Shown: positions 45,740-58,419 of the stretch, in pieces
Layout: each line of letters begins with the position of its first letter
Numbering within the stretch: position 1 is the first letter of the stretch
Source of the DNA: Epiperipatus broadwayi
Lineage: Eukaryota > Onychophora > Udeonychophora > Euonychophora > Peripatidae
DNA: 64,000 nucleotides
NCBI GenBank assembly: GCA_028023455.1
Contig: JAQFVV010000233.1
Span: 1,196,501-1,260,500, forward strand
Reading direction: 5' to 3'
Translations under genes and position numbers: made by a program
Notes under the pieces: generated by a model
Seen by the model: the letters and a program-made list of their open reading frames with translations, nothing else
Told to the model about the DNA's origin: nothing
Databases searched by the model: none

Positions 45740-48215
45740 TGTAGGCTAATAGTATATCTAAGTTTTACTTCTATACAATAAATTAGGTAAAATAACATCT
45801 CTATACACAGCTTAATTGCAGTAATTATTTTCCTCTGAAGAAATACTCTATCTTTTAACTTATTAAAAACAGTAGCAGCACATTGAAGTCTGTATTGTAC
45901 CTCACTATCTAAGTCCTCTTATATACTTATAAAACTATCAAAATATTTAAACAGTACCATCCGAACTAAATGTTGCTGAGAATATTCCTTTAATCATTGG
46001 CTGATAAAGAGTTTAAGATTTTTGAACATTAATTAATAAGCCAAAATATTTGTATATTGCACTTAAAACAGTAAAAAAAAATGTAAATCATTATTTGAAC
46101 TGAAAACATTGCACAATTATCAGCATATTTTAGATCCAGAATCCATGATGTTCTTGTTTACTTTTAATTAATTCAAATTAATAATTCTATCAATAAATCT
46201 GTATCACATCTTGATCCATATATGATTAAGTCACCTATGAAAAACTCCAATAACTACTGTCATAAAAATTAAAAATTATGTTGGCGCAAGTATTCTTGAT
46301 TAACACTTGTTTTTGCTTCAAATACCTTAGTTTTTTTCACATGTAGTAATAATGCTTTCTCTCATCTCATTACATAGAAGCAGAATAATATGAATAAATT
46401 TAAGTGGACAACCAATTAACTACAGTGTAGACTTATCGTATTAACTGAATCAAATGCCTTGGCCAAATTAATAAAAGCAATGAATAAATCACTCCTTTAT
46501 TTCTAAGATTTTTCTTATATTTTTTCCCGGTAATTATGTATATAGTGCTTTTTGATTCTCTAAAACCATGTTAAGTTTTTGGTAATCATTCATCTATAAT
46601 TAAAACAATTCTTAAAAATATCATTGCTGTAGTAAACAATAATGATATCCATGATAATTATTGCAATCTTGTATATTAACTTTTTTTTTTGTAAAAAATG
46701 GAACATATAAAAGGATCCTTAAGATTTTTTTGGCATAATTTCATGGGTTTATATATTCCTAAAAAAATTTAATATTCTGAAAGCTAACACATCACTACCA
46801 TAGTCTTAAAACTTCTCCAGGTATTTCAAGATCTGCAGCCTTTCCATCTTCAAAGTTATAAAGAGCAATTTTGATTTCATTAAACTGGATATTTTTGTTA
46901 AATTACTAAATAAAATGGATTCATTATCTCAGTTTTTGTATCATTATTCAAAAGGTTATTAAAATATTCTTTCCATCTGTTCAAAATATTTTTATCAAGT
47001 AAGTGAATGTCATTGCTGGATTTAATAGGATTGCGATACTGTTTTTCAAAAACAAAAAAATCTAGAATGACCATGTTTAGTAAATGTTTTTATCTCCTAT
47101 TGCAGTTTTACTTCACCAATAATTTTTAAACCTTTTTGTTAATCATTAAACTTCTCTCTTTCACATTTAATCTATTATCCTGCTAAGCTGAAAATGGCAC
47201 AAATTTTCTTTTAATTAAATTATTTATAATAAGATCATTGTCAGAAAAGCAGTCATGATTCTTTCTTTAATGAATTAAGAATAGATTTACTTTTATTCAT
47301 AATAAATTCCTTAAGAAAATTCCATGCTTCAGTACTATGAAGTATTAAAAATTCAAATTAACAATTTTAGTGTTTAATAGCTGCTAAAATTTAATACATA
47401 TAGAAGGTTTTTCTAAAAGGATGAACATCAATTTTCTTGTGAATATGATTGAAATAATATCTGTTTTTAAAATAACTATCATTTTAATTTGGAGCTTGCT
47501 AGTCTGTGATCACTCCAACAATCAATGCTTCTAAATGCTCACATAATGTGAACTATTGTTTTAAGATTTTTAATTATAATGTATCTATTAAATGCCATTT
47601 TTTTGAGTGTGGATATATCCATGATTCTTTTATAATAATTTTTCTATTTTGGCAAAGTGTTTGTGATAGTCAACCCATGTGTTGCACATAAATGCAATAA
47701 TAACAATTCATTTGAATTTACAACAACAATATCATTAATAATTTCCAATAACTTTTGGCCCAAATCTATTATCTGTACCAAGATGTGCATTAAAATCTCC
47801 AAAAAATATATATGATTTTTTAATGGTATTGATGTAATACTGCTATTTAACAGGGAATAAAGACTGATCTCTCTGAATTTAAGATTAAAGCATAGGCACT
47901 AATAAAATGAGCACAGGCCCCATTGTGCATAGTAAGTTTTAGCACCATTAGCCTTTCATAACAGTAGAAGATGCTAATTTGGCTTTACAACAATTCCAAC
48001 ACCATGCATTCTTCTTTCACTGAATGATTTGTCTTTCCAAAAAATCTTGTATCTATTTACCTGTTCTATTAAACTTTCTTCCTCTGAAAGATGTGTTTAA
48101 CTAAGAGCAGCTATATTATTATTAAATCTTGGCAATTCTTTAGCCACTGATGCAGTCTTCAATTCTGGTCTTGAAGATTTTGTATCATATTAAATTCACA
48201 CATCAAATTTATCTA
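45740..48215 (-). pseudogene. Second LINE type: APE endonuclease plus reverse transcriptase, decayed
   Basis: Reading down the minus strand: LPRFNNNIAALS near 48101-48135 (the R.N.DI.ALSE start of APE endonucleases), GDFNAHLGT near 47774-47800 (catalytic endonuclease box), EIKIALYNFEDGKAADLEIPGEVLR near 46795-46885 (the KA.G.DGI..E.LK region before the catalytic core), and FINLAKAFDSVNT near 46436-46475 (motif A). The post-catalytic DSEVQYRLQCAATVFNKLKDRVFLQRKI block is near 45820-45910. The block order is right for one element of at least 2.4 kb. Stops and frameshifts are everywhere. It differs from family 1 in sequence at every motif. Confidence 0.75.
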
Positions 48216-48559
48216 TATTTTAAAAAAGTTTTATATTTACCTTTAATAATATCAATGTCTCCTATTTTACTACTATTACCTATATTACTATTACTATTCT
48301 TATTATTTCTACTGCTGAATGATTAATCTGGCAGGTGCAACAACCTAGCCAGATTGGGTTATGCAGATCATTTTAAAATTACATTTCCTAGGCCTTTCTA
48401 CTTCTATAGTGGGCAAGAAACATAGATCTTTGCAAGCTAAAACTTCTGCCTCACTGAAATCTAATTTCGAGCTGAATCATTAGTGATTGTACTGTCTTGA
48501 GAAAAAATTATAAGTAAAGACTACAATTCTTGAGGGCTTGATCTTAAAAAAAAGGGAAA

Positions 48560-48990
48560 AAGGAATTGGAGCTCAGTCTCATTACAAATGCATATCTGCC
48601 ATACCATTAGAAAATCTGATACAATAAAATATTTTATTTCTTACATTAATTTCATCCTTATCAAAATAAGTTTTATTTAACAATTAATCTAAGTATATAT
48701 TAAACAATCTTATATCCACCATATGAGTTAATTTTTTTTTTTAATAAATGTCTTTCCATCCAATTTATGTCTATATTTTCCAATATCTGCAATAAACTTA
48801 TTCAACTTACTGTATCAAATATCTTTTCAAGATTATTAAAAGAATTGCTAAGCTTTATCTTTCTATACATCTTACTCCACTTACATCTTTTATCCATTTG
48901 CCTCTTAAAATCCAAATTATTATTCAGATAGAAACACATAATCTATTTGATCCAATTTCTTTACTTCTGATAATTAGAATCTTAACTGTA
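48560..48990 (-). pseudogene. Third LINE fragment, reverse transcriptase motif A region
   Basis: The minus strand reads KRQMDKRCKWSKMYRKIKL, then NNLEKIFDTVS and LQILENIDINWMERHL near 48740-48900. The NLEKAFDTV...L..IGI.W.ERRLI pattern is the motif A segment of many LINE reverse transcriptases. It lies directly upstream of the second LINE and does not match its own motif A, so it is a separate insertion. Confidence 0.5.
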
Positions 48991-49254
48991 TAAATATTCA
49001 CATTTTGTTAAATTAAATTATTTTCTAGAGGAATTATAAAGATTTAAAATAAATTTACTGATTAATTTTCTGAGTTGTTAATTAAATTACAGCTGTCAAA
49101 TAATTTTTTCAAAACATTTTCCATTTTAGACTTCAATTACCTTTATCTTATGCTTTAATAATGCTCAATGAATGCTTTTGTAATATTATTCCAGTGTTGC
49201 CAATTCCAAATAAATAAATAAATATTTATATAATTAGGTATATCTTAATTTAAC

Positions 49255-50425
49255 AATCTGGATTTAAAAGTGGTTTTAATACAGTAGATCAAATCCAGGT
49301 ACTGAGAGAAGTTATAGAAAAGACAAATGAATATGAGTTGCCATTATGTTTTGGATTTGCAGATTATGAAAAGACATTTGATTCTATAAACATTTCTTCA
49401 GTGATTAAAGCATTGGATCATTAAGGTACAAATCCAGGATATTGTCATATTTTAAAGAATACTTATAAAAATGCAACAGCAACAATTAAATTACATAATG
49501 ATACTGGGAAAGTCAACATTGAGAAGGGTGTAAGACAGGGTGACTCCATATCTCCAAAACTTTTTACAGCAGTGCTGCAAGAAGTATTTTGAGGATTAAA
49601 ATGGGAAGCTAAAGGAGTAAAAGTAAATGAAGATTATTTAAGTTTTTTTAGATTTTGCAGAGAATATAGTTGTTTTTGCAAATAATGCTTTAGAGCTGCA
49701 GAAAATGTTGCAGGAGTTATCATATGAAAATAGGAAAGTAGGACTAAAGATAAATGTTAAAAAGACTAAAGTGATGTTTAATCGATTTTTTCAAAATATG
49801 AAAATAAAGATTGATTATGATGAGTTGGAAGAGGTTAACAGTTACAAATATCTTAGTCAGATTATTAATACAGGTGAAAACATAATAGATAAAATTAATC
49901 GTAGAATTAAACTTGTTTGGAGTGCTTTTGATAGAAATAACTTGATACTGAAAGGAAATATGACTATGTGTTTGAAAAGGAAGGTTTTTAACAGATGTGT
50001 TTTACCAGTTCTTACTTATAGATCTGAGACTTGGACACTTAATAGAAGAGCAATACAGAGACTTCAGACCACTCAAAGAAGTATGGTGAGATGCATGTTG
50101 GGAGTAACAAAAAGATCGAAAATGCAATGTATGGGTAAGAGAACAAACAGATGTTAATGACCTCATTGAAAAAATTAAAAGATTGAAGTGGAGTTGGGCT
50201 GGACATATTGCTAGAAGAGATGATAATAAGATGGACAATTAAAGTCTTAAACTGGATTCCAAGAGATTGTAAAAGACCTAGAAAGAGACCACATGTTAGA
50301 TGGATGGATGAAATAAGAAAGTATGCAGGGGTGATGTGGAGAGGAGAAGCTAAAGATCAGAGAAGATGGATTGAACTTGGAGAGATCTTCATCCTCTAGT
50401 GGATTGATAATGGTTGATGATGATG
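49255..50425 (+). pseudogene. LINE family 1, least damaged copy (copy E), 5'-truncated
   Basis: It begins in the reverse transcriptase palm (SGFKSGFNTVDQIQVLREVIEKTNEY), keeps FGFADYEKTFDSINISSVIKALDH (49350-49420) and GVRQGDSISPKLFTAVLQEVF (49527-49590), but the motif C region is frameshifted (FRFCREYSCFCK, 49650-49685). A 150-codon frame at 49705-50157 then covers the post-catalytic domain through RSETWTLNRRAIQRLQTTQR. After one frameshift the end reads RMVR...WAGHIARRDDN.WTIKVLNWIPRDCKRPRKRPHVRW and FILXWIDNG. The tail at 50410-50430 is (TGA/GAT)n. It is the best reference for reading the other copies. Confidence 0.9.
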
Positions 50426-50664
50426 ATAATGATATCTTAATTTATAGCTAGATTAGCTAAATCTATTATTCTATCTAATAGTAAAATTAAAATAAAAAAT
50501 TTTATGTACAAGTTCGTATTATACTAAATTTAAAAGTATTAAAATGCTAACAAAACTCCTGAAAAAAAGATTTATTACTAAGTGATATTAAAATTGATGT
50601 TATTTATATTGTTGACATCCTAACATTATATATGGTAAATACTCAATTTCTGTGTCAATTTCAG

Positions 50665-51300
50665 TTATATCATCATCAGAAGTCTTTTGTCTATAATTGC
50701 TCATATCTATTAGCATTAAGAACAACTTGTACACCAGAATGAGGAAATATTAAAGTGTTTGCTACACAATCTGAAAGATCTTGAAGAGGATTGCATCTAG
50801 AGGCATCTCTATGTTGATAAATAGTTTACATCAATACTTCCTCAGTTTCAATGTTATTTTTCGATGTTATTAAACTAATTTTTTTAATTTGAGATTGTGC
50901 AGAAATTATTCTAGCCTCTATGGTTCCTACACTTTTCATAAATCATTTAAGAAAGTAATATTTTTTATCAGACTGAAGATTTTTCACAGAGAGAAAAATA
51001 CATTTTTTAAAGATTCAAAATCTTTGGGTTAGATTTTGTTTCAATTGTTTGAAAAGTCATAACAAAAATTTGTGGACTTCTGTTTTTTATTGTCTATAAT
51101 TTTGTTTTGGCTTTTTAAATGCTAATTTTTGTTTGAAATCTATAGCCTAAATATGGCTTAGAATCTAAAAACATTTTAGTAATGCAACTAAGTTCATTAA
51201 CATTATAATTTGGAAGGAATAATTCAATCCCCCATGATTTTGTAAACAATGTTAAATCATTTAATAATTTTAGTTTGTTAATGTTATTAGACTAAAAAAC
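50665..51300 (-). pseudogene. Decayed protein-coding remnant, unknown family
   Basis: The minus strand has a chain of non-AT-like peptides broken by single stops or shifts: LNDLTLFTKSWGIELFLPNY and CITKMFLDSKPYLGYRFQTKI (51130-51270); SVGTIEARIISAQSQIKKIS and NIETEEVLM (50835-50945); YQHRDASRCNPLQDLSDCVA and TLIFPHSGVQVVLNANRYEQL (50695-50835). The consistent strand and composition suggest one former coding sequence of at least 200 codons. I recognise no domain. Minus-strand peptides at 51975-52100 (FRLFELLWPSQHLLDVFEYF, then SWVIDTGQAP) could belong to the same ancestor. Confidence 0.4.
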
Positions 51301-51304
51301 AATA

Positions 51305-54300
51305 TTCACATAGCACACTTTCTTATATATTTATTGTATGAACAATAAAAATATTAAATTCTTTTCATTAAAATATATATTATACAACACTTCAGAATGT
51401 ACAACACTTTTTTTTTTAAAAAAAAAACCATGATATTTTAAAGTGTGTTATAATTTTAATTATTAAGCAGTCTCTATGAACATCCATCTTTTTTTGCAGG
51501 TCAAAGGAATTTTTATTGTCAATAAACATCACATGATCACTATTTTGCCTGTTTTAATTTTTATTGTCAAGAGAAGATTCTCTAAATCAGCTGCCTAGTT
51601 GATAAATAGATAAACTATTTACATGTCTCAGATATTATAAACTCCAAACTTCTTAAAGCATACTAAGCAGGTGTGAAAACAATTAATTGGAATGAATGGC
51701 ATGTGCATTTAATTAAAACAAGTATGGGAATTTCACATTTAACTTTTAATATACTCCATTAATGATTACTACCACTATCCCTTATATTGTCATATATTAC
51801 AACAATATTTTTTTATTTTTTTTAATAATAAAAAACTTTATTAACAAAATAAATATTTACAATTTGTACAAGTAATTAAACAAAATTTAAATTATAGATT
51901 TATATACCAAAACCTGAAGAATTTGATAAATTCAACTGTTAAGATGAGAAGGTTCCAGGTTATTAAATAGTTATCTTCAACTCAAGGGGCTTGACCTGTA
52001 TCAATGACCCAGGAGAAGTATTCAAACACATCTAGCAAATGCTGACTGGGCCACAACAACTCAAATAAGCGAAACACATGACAAAATGTTTGACTATTTT
52101 TTTCTAAGTAATTTAGATTTCCATCTTTGACAATATGTTCTGTATTATACTTTTCTTATTCTATTGAATTTAAATATGTAGAGATTATCTTATTATAGAT
52201 ATTAATAAACTAAATTATTACTATTTTCAGCATTTTATTCACAGTGATGTCATTGGATTCATCAGTAACTCAATCCTCTTCAAAATAATTACTGAAAACA
52301 GATTTTTTAATTTCTTAATATTTAATATACTGCATTTTTAATTGTGCAGTGGTGCTACTGTCATACATGTTATTTTTACAGAGATTAAACTGATATTTTA
52401 TATTTAAAATAGAGAAAATGAATAATAAACACTAAAATACTTCCTCCAAAAATTGGTGCTTTACATTTTAGATTTTTTTAAAGGCATTGCATTAATGGCT
52501 CTGCAATCAAGATGATGCATCAATATATATATATATAATTTCATGTATAAAGTAAATCAGATTTCTTTGCATTAATGTCACTATTAGTCTTCAAGTCATT
52601 CATTCCTAAACTTTTGTTTGCTCTGATTTTGCTTCAGCATTGTCTGAAGAGTTTCAACATAAAAATGATTCACTACATAATGTACTCAATGTTGATGACA
52701 GAATATACACAGATGCAGTTTTAATCAAACTCTCAAAAATATTTCATGGGATCACTCATGGACACAATGTTACCAATATTTTAAATGTATTAAGATTAGT
52801 AAATAAATATAGTTTGTATGATATGATACATGTTTAGTTTAAGAACATATAAAAACAGGAAAATTATGATCTGTATTTTATTATCATACGTAACATTAAT
52901 GTATCAGTACTGAAACCTTTATAATAAATTCTGTAGAAATTTGTTAGAAAAAAATCAAATATTATCTAGATTTCTATCTATCCACTGTATGGAATTTTTA
53001 TTAGCTAGATTCAACAAAAATCTAACAACAAAATAGCTAAAATGGTAACTGTCTCTAATCATTATTATATGCTTCATTTTATCATTATCTCTATAACATT
53101 CTTTTCCAATTAATATAAAAGAAGTCTACTGTCTCATTAATCATTCTCTTCTATCTTATCTTTTTGTATCTAAACTTTATTTTAAAAGCATGTTTTGGGT
53201 TTTTTTGATTACTAATTTAAAAGAGTGATTGTATCAGTTCTGATTAAACAGCTTTTAAACAGCATTTAAACTGCTTTTAAACTGCGTTTCTGTATTTTAG
53301 GGCAAAATAGATGAATTGATTACATTCTTTCTAGTTTTACTTTTAACTAATTGCAGTCTTTGTCTTAAACATTTTTTTTAGAACTGGTATTAATTAAAAC
53401 TAAAATTAAAAGAGAATTTTGCAAGTAGCTTTCTAGTAAAGAATAAATTATTATTACTAATACCAAAAACATTTCTGAAAAATCATGTTATGATTCAGAT
53501 ATCCTTGCCAATCATTGATAATGATGCAAAAATATATACAAAAAGTCAAAAAGTATAAAATAGTATACATAGTGATAATATGGAGATTGGAATGCTGGGT
53601 AGGGCAGGAAAAAAGTTATAAAATTATTGAATAAGTTGAGATAAAAAAGGAGAAGAGGAATAAAAAATTGACAAGTTTTCATAGAGAATGTAATATAGCA
53701 ATAATGAAAACATAGAATGAAATCACAACTGCTATATTTTGTTCCAAGTCCCCTTTGTATACATCGTATATTGTGGATAATAGCCTACATCTTGTTAATA
53801 AGTTTTTATTACAATACAGTAAGTGTACTGTGCTTTTCAACATTTACATATATATAACACAGATGTGTACAATATGCATATATAAATTAAGATCAAGGAT
53901 AAACAAAATTTTAAAAATAATATATTTATTAATAATAAATTGAAAAAACACATTTACATATTAATGTGCTTGTTCACTCATAAAATTAAAATGTATTGAT
54001 TTAGTATGTATTCTGGAATTTTTTTTATATCTGTTGGGGGGAAGAAGCACTGAATTACATCTAGTGTTTGCAAACATAATGAAAAACAATGTACATTATG
54101 TATACTTTTTTTTGAAAATTTTAATGTATGTTATGTATACTTTTAATGGGATAATACTATAATTGACCAATAGTTAAAAACTTTTGAAATTTTAATTGAT
54201 CAATAGTATGATTAAGCAGTATATTTTTTTAAAAAAAATAATGCTGCAAACCAAAAAAAAAAAAAGAATGAAAACAAGCAAACCCTTTCATTAAACAGTG

Positions 54301-55330
54301 GTCAGTATCATGAATGTCCTAAAGGAAGTCACAAAAAGGTTCAGGTAATTGCTGTTCCCCACCATATTTTCAGCAGATAAAGCCAAGATGGAACTATAGT
54401 AGTTTCACTGATGGGCTTCTTCTTCTCTTGAGAACATTGACTTTGGTTTTAGTCCAATCCATGTTTGATCAAGGCATTTTGAAAACTATCTTATTGACCA
54501 AATCATGCTGTCATAGAAGTTTCAACATGGTAATCTCACTGATAAGCACTCATGCATAGAATTTCTTCAGGAGAATATTAAAAGTATACAAGTGGAGGTT
54601 GTCAAATGGTGAGCATATGAAGAAAAATTTGTTTTACTTTTTATTTATAGATGACAAAAACAAGTATTTGACAATACTTTTTTTCGTGCTTAGAAGGCAA
54701 GAAATTTCAAATCTTCCTATTCCCATTAGATGTGATATGTTGGACAATTTCCATCAGCTATGAGTGAATGTTGATTGTATAAAAAATTTTAAACTTTATT
54801 TAAACTTTCTAAGTACAAACAACTTGTTAGTAATAACACACAAATAGACAACACTGGTTAGTAATTACACAATGTTTCAAGTAGTATTATTCTACACTCT
54901 TCACTCATAGATGATGGAAATAGTCTAACATATTATATCTAATAATATACCATAATCACAAACTTTCAGACATTCCTATTCACATAGTTATCGTCAATCT
55001 CATTTAGTAAAAAAAAAACTATAAAAAAAATTGTCACTATTCAAACAACCACAAATCTCTCTATTCACATATTCACTCATAACATCACACATATTTATTG
55101 TTTAAGCAACCCCAAGATAAAATAAAAAAATATCACATTTTTATTGTTCATATTATTTAATGGAAAAAAAAAACTAAAAAAAAAAGAGCAACAGTCATGA
55201 GGACAAATGCTTGCTCAAGTAAATCATGAGATCAAAAAATCTCCCCATTTATATATTTACTGTTAATGTTATACATATTTATTATTCAAATGCAAAAGTT
55301 TCTCACATTTTTATTGTTTTAGCTGGATAA
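51305..55330. other. AT-rich spacer with minor features
   Basis: No clear gene is seen. There is a minus-strand coding-like patch at 51975-52100, an (AT)n run near 52522-52538, and a short tandem of TTTAAAC(T/A)GC-like units at 53246-53289. The region 54290-54620 is a little more GC-rich but has no frame I can interpret. The frame 52640-52837 has no recognised motif. Confidence 0.4.
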
Positions 55331-55332
55331 TT

Positions 55333-55450
55333 TTCATCATCTTTATGCAACTTATGATAAGCTTTAGTAAGCAATAAGAGATTCCAGATAATTGTGCTTA
55401 TTAAATCACTATTCTAAAGCTTACATAAGTGACATAAAGATGATGATAAT
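55333..55450. mobile_element. Small foldback element
   Basis: The left arm (55335-55366: CATCATCTTTATG, then CTTATGATAAGCTTTA) and the right arm (55414-55447) are reverse complements with few mismatches, around a centre of about 48 bp. There is no coding capacity. A repeated TATTGTTCATATTATTTAATG segment occurs on both sides (55138 and 55522) and may mark a larger repeat. Confidence 0.5.
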
Positions 55451-55454
55451 TTTG

Positions 55455-58030
55455 CTCCTATAATAGCAATATGTAAGCTAGTCATGTGTTGGAGTCACAT
55501 GATATTTTATTGATTTATACTTATTGTTCATATTATTTAATGAAAAGTGAAATACATTTACCAAAATCTCAAAACAATATCTTAATTCAAAAGTATGCAA
55601 CAAATCAGAAATTTAGCCAAATTAGGTGTAAATATTGTTTATCTTTTAGTATTCAGTAGCAGTTCAGTGTCTTACCCAAATGTGTAAAAAGATCTGAGTG
55701 TATACTAAATTGGTACCATAAAAATTATAAAAACATATTATACCATAAATTATTTATTTATTTAAATAAAATGTCAACCTAGACAATATCACTTTTCTTC
55801 AATAACTTTTTTCTCCTGATAAAATGTAACAATAGTCTCATTATCAGCAGATTATGGTCTCTCTAGTTGTAATGATGTTTTTAAATCCATATTGATTTTT
55901 AAGATCTATACAATCAGCCATTTCTACTTACCAATACTTATTTCAGATTTTCAAGTATGCTGTTGCAGTACAAAAATATATTATCATTCCTTTTTCTATC
56001 ATTACTAAATTAATAACTTTTATATTATCATTTAAAAAACATACTTTATGAATTTTTTAAAACTTTGTAAAACTTCTATCTTTATACTGAGAAAACTTTT
56101 ATTAAATGAAATACTGTACCGTATCAAACTTTTGGGAAGATAAAAAAAATAAAGAATAAAATGTATGTACTTGCATTAATAAAAGCAATTGCATATGGTG
56201 CTCTAAGATCAAAAAATGGATGCTGTCATATAAAATTTATTAAATTTATGAATTTTAATCTTTTTACTTTTCTTTTTTTTTGAATAGCAAGTGACTGAAG
56301 AACTGTATAATGCACATTTGCTGTAGTTTAAAAATCACAAAAGAAGGATTTATGCATGAGTAGATTTACAAAATAAAAGTAGGTTTTAATTAGATTATTT
56401 TGATTCAAAATATATTAAGAAACATTATTAAAAATATATGCATCTTAAAGCTAATATAAATTTAGTAATTATAGAATGAATTAATAATTGAAAAATTAAA
56501 ACAAAATATTGAAGGTAAATTTTTATAATTGGAAAATGAAAAAATAAGCACAATAATAATAGTTTAATTGATAAATTGTTATCAAAAATGGGAATTAAAA
56601 TAAAATAAAAGGTACAATGTTAGAGCAATACTTCATAAAAAAGTATGAACCATACGAAAGCAAAAAAGTATTGGATTAGTAATAAAAAAATGGTAAACAA
56701 AAAAAAAATATATAAAACTGTGAATTATCTAGAAAAGAGAAATATGTATAAAAGACCAAGCTGTTGCTCTTAAAAAGAACAAAACATGTTACAGAATAGT
56801 AATAGCTCATAGTCAAACAATTTTTTTAAGCTTTGATAATTTAAATTTAAACAGAATAATATTCAAGATTCATCTCAAATTAAAAGAGCTAAAAGTTTCT
56901 AAATCAATTCCTATTTGAGGAAAGTAAAACAAAATCTAATGGTGCTCAGTTTTGATGCAACTGTTATTACCAATGTTCTATTTAGATGCATACATGTTAG
57001 TGAACATGTTTGTAAAATAATCATTAAATTGATCAACAGAAAACATTGTAAAATGATGTAAAATATTAACAGTTTGTAAATATAAACTGCTGCATCTGGA
57101 AACAGTACCAGGATCTTCAATTCCATAAACCAATGTAATAATCACTTTAACTCAGGGATAATATTGTTTGAGCATTGATTCATTACAACATAATTTTGTA
57201 TTAGTTCAGTTTTAGGGGAAAAAATTACTGATTAGAAAAATTTTAAAAAGTAGAATTTTTAGAGAAAATACATGAGATGTTTTTGTCTAAAAAAAAAAAG
57301 GTTCTACAGAATATTCCAGAGATTAGGAATATTATATTAGGGTATAATAATTATCTTAAAAACTAAATATTTCATAATTGTTATGCAAAAATCTCTCTTC
57401 TCTAAAATGGAATACATACCTGCCTGCAGTTTTTTCACAAATTTAATGACATAATTGTAGTATTAAAATCATAAAAGTAATATCATCTGATATTAATTAA
57501 CCATAGTTTCTATTAAATGAACACATAGATTCCATAAGTAATAAAGACAAACTCTGCAGTTATTATCTTTTTGAATAACTTAAATTTTTCACTTGACTAT
57601 ACATTCTTGAAATATAAATGAAACCATAAAATATTTTTATTCATATGTTTCAAGAATGCATGGGTGAATGCAAGTATAGAAAAATGAGCGATGAAGTTGG
57701 TTTAATGACACTATGTGATTATGTTCAACAAAAGAAGATATGATAATATCTAATCTAATAAATGTTAGTAATAATCTAAAGCACGGTGTCTAAAAATGTG
57801 AGTTGGAATTTTGACATTTCATGCAGCTAGCTTCAAATTTATTAGTGTGGACTGAAGAGTTTAAAGCGAGGTAGCAATATAATTTGAAATCATCATTTTT
57901 TAATATAATATCATTTTAGAAAAGTTTTTTCTTTATCATAGTATTAAAGAAAAAAAATACTTCTAGTGCAAACTTAAAAATGTTGACTTGGGTTTTAGGA
58001 TCACACTTTTTTTTCTTCATGTTTTTAAAA
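55455..58030. other. AT-rich spacer, no gene seen
   Basis: No gene, RNA or mobile element can be defended in these 2.6 kb. Confidence 0.5.
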
Positions 58031-58037
58031 GCCAACA

Positions 58038-58418
58038 CTTGTCTCATTTAATAAATAATATTTCTGTAGGATAATTTTCATTACACGACTCACATGCCAA
58101 ATAGGGTCTGGTTTTTTATCCATTTTTAAAATCTTGTGAAGGGATGTAATCATAAACATATGACCAAAGATATGTGAAAAACTGTATGATCCCCAAGATT
58201 TATGTTTATGCTGAACCAGCACCCACCAGTTGCTCAATATCACAATCCTTTGCACATAAGTTTATCATTAATTTTGTATATATGAGTAGCCAATTACTAC
58301 CTTGCATAACAAGATCATGTAGTGAAAATTACACTACAAAAATATTATTTATTAAGTGGATAATTTCTAGTCTAATAAATGACTAATAAAAATTATTACC
58401 CCATGCAGTCTTGTCTCA
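58038..58418 (-). mobile_element. HHR-2 inverted dimer with 9-bp direct repeats
   Basis: The element at about 58047-58409 lies between 9-bp direct repeats CTTGTCTCA (58038-58046 and 58410-58418). The ends are inverted: TTTAATAAATAATATTTCTGTAG...TTCATTACACGACTCACATGC-like at the left mirrors GCATAACAAGATCATGTAGTG...TTATTAAGTGG at 58310-58360. The ribozyme is here in the left arm and on the minus strand (58178-58250), opposite to the copy at 15241-15641 although the outer ends have the same orientation. Its core is damaged (CTGGTGG, and TAA instead of GAA). Confidence 0.6.
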
Positions 58419-58419
58419 C

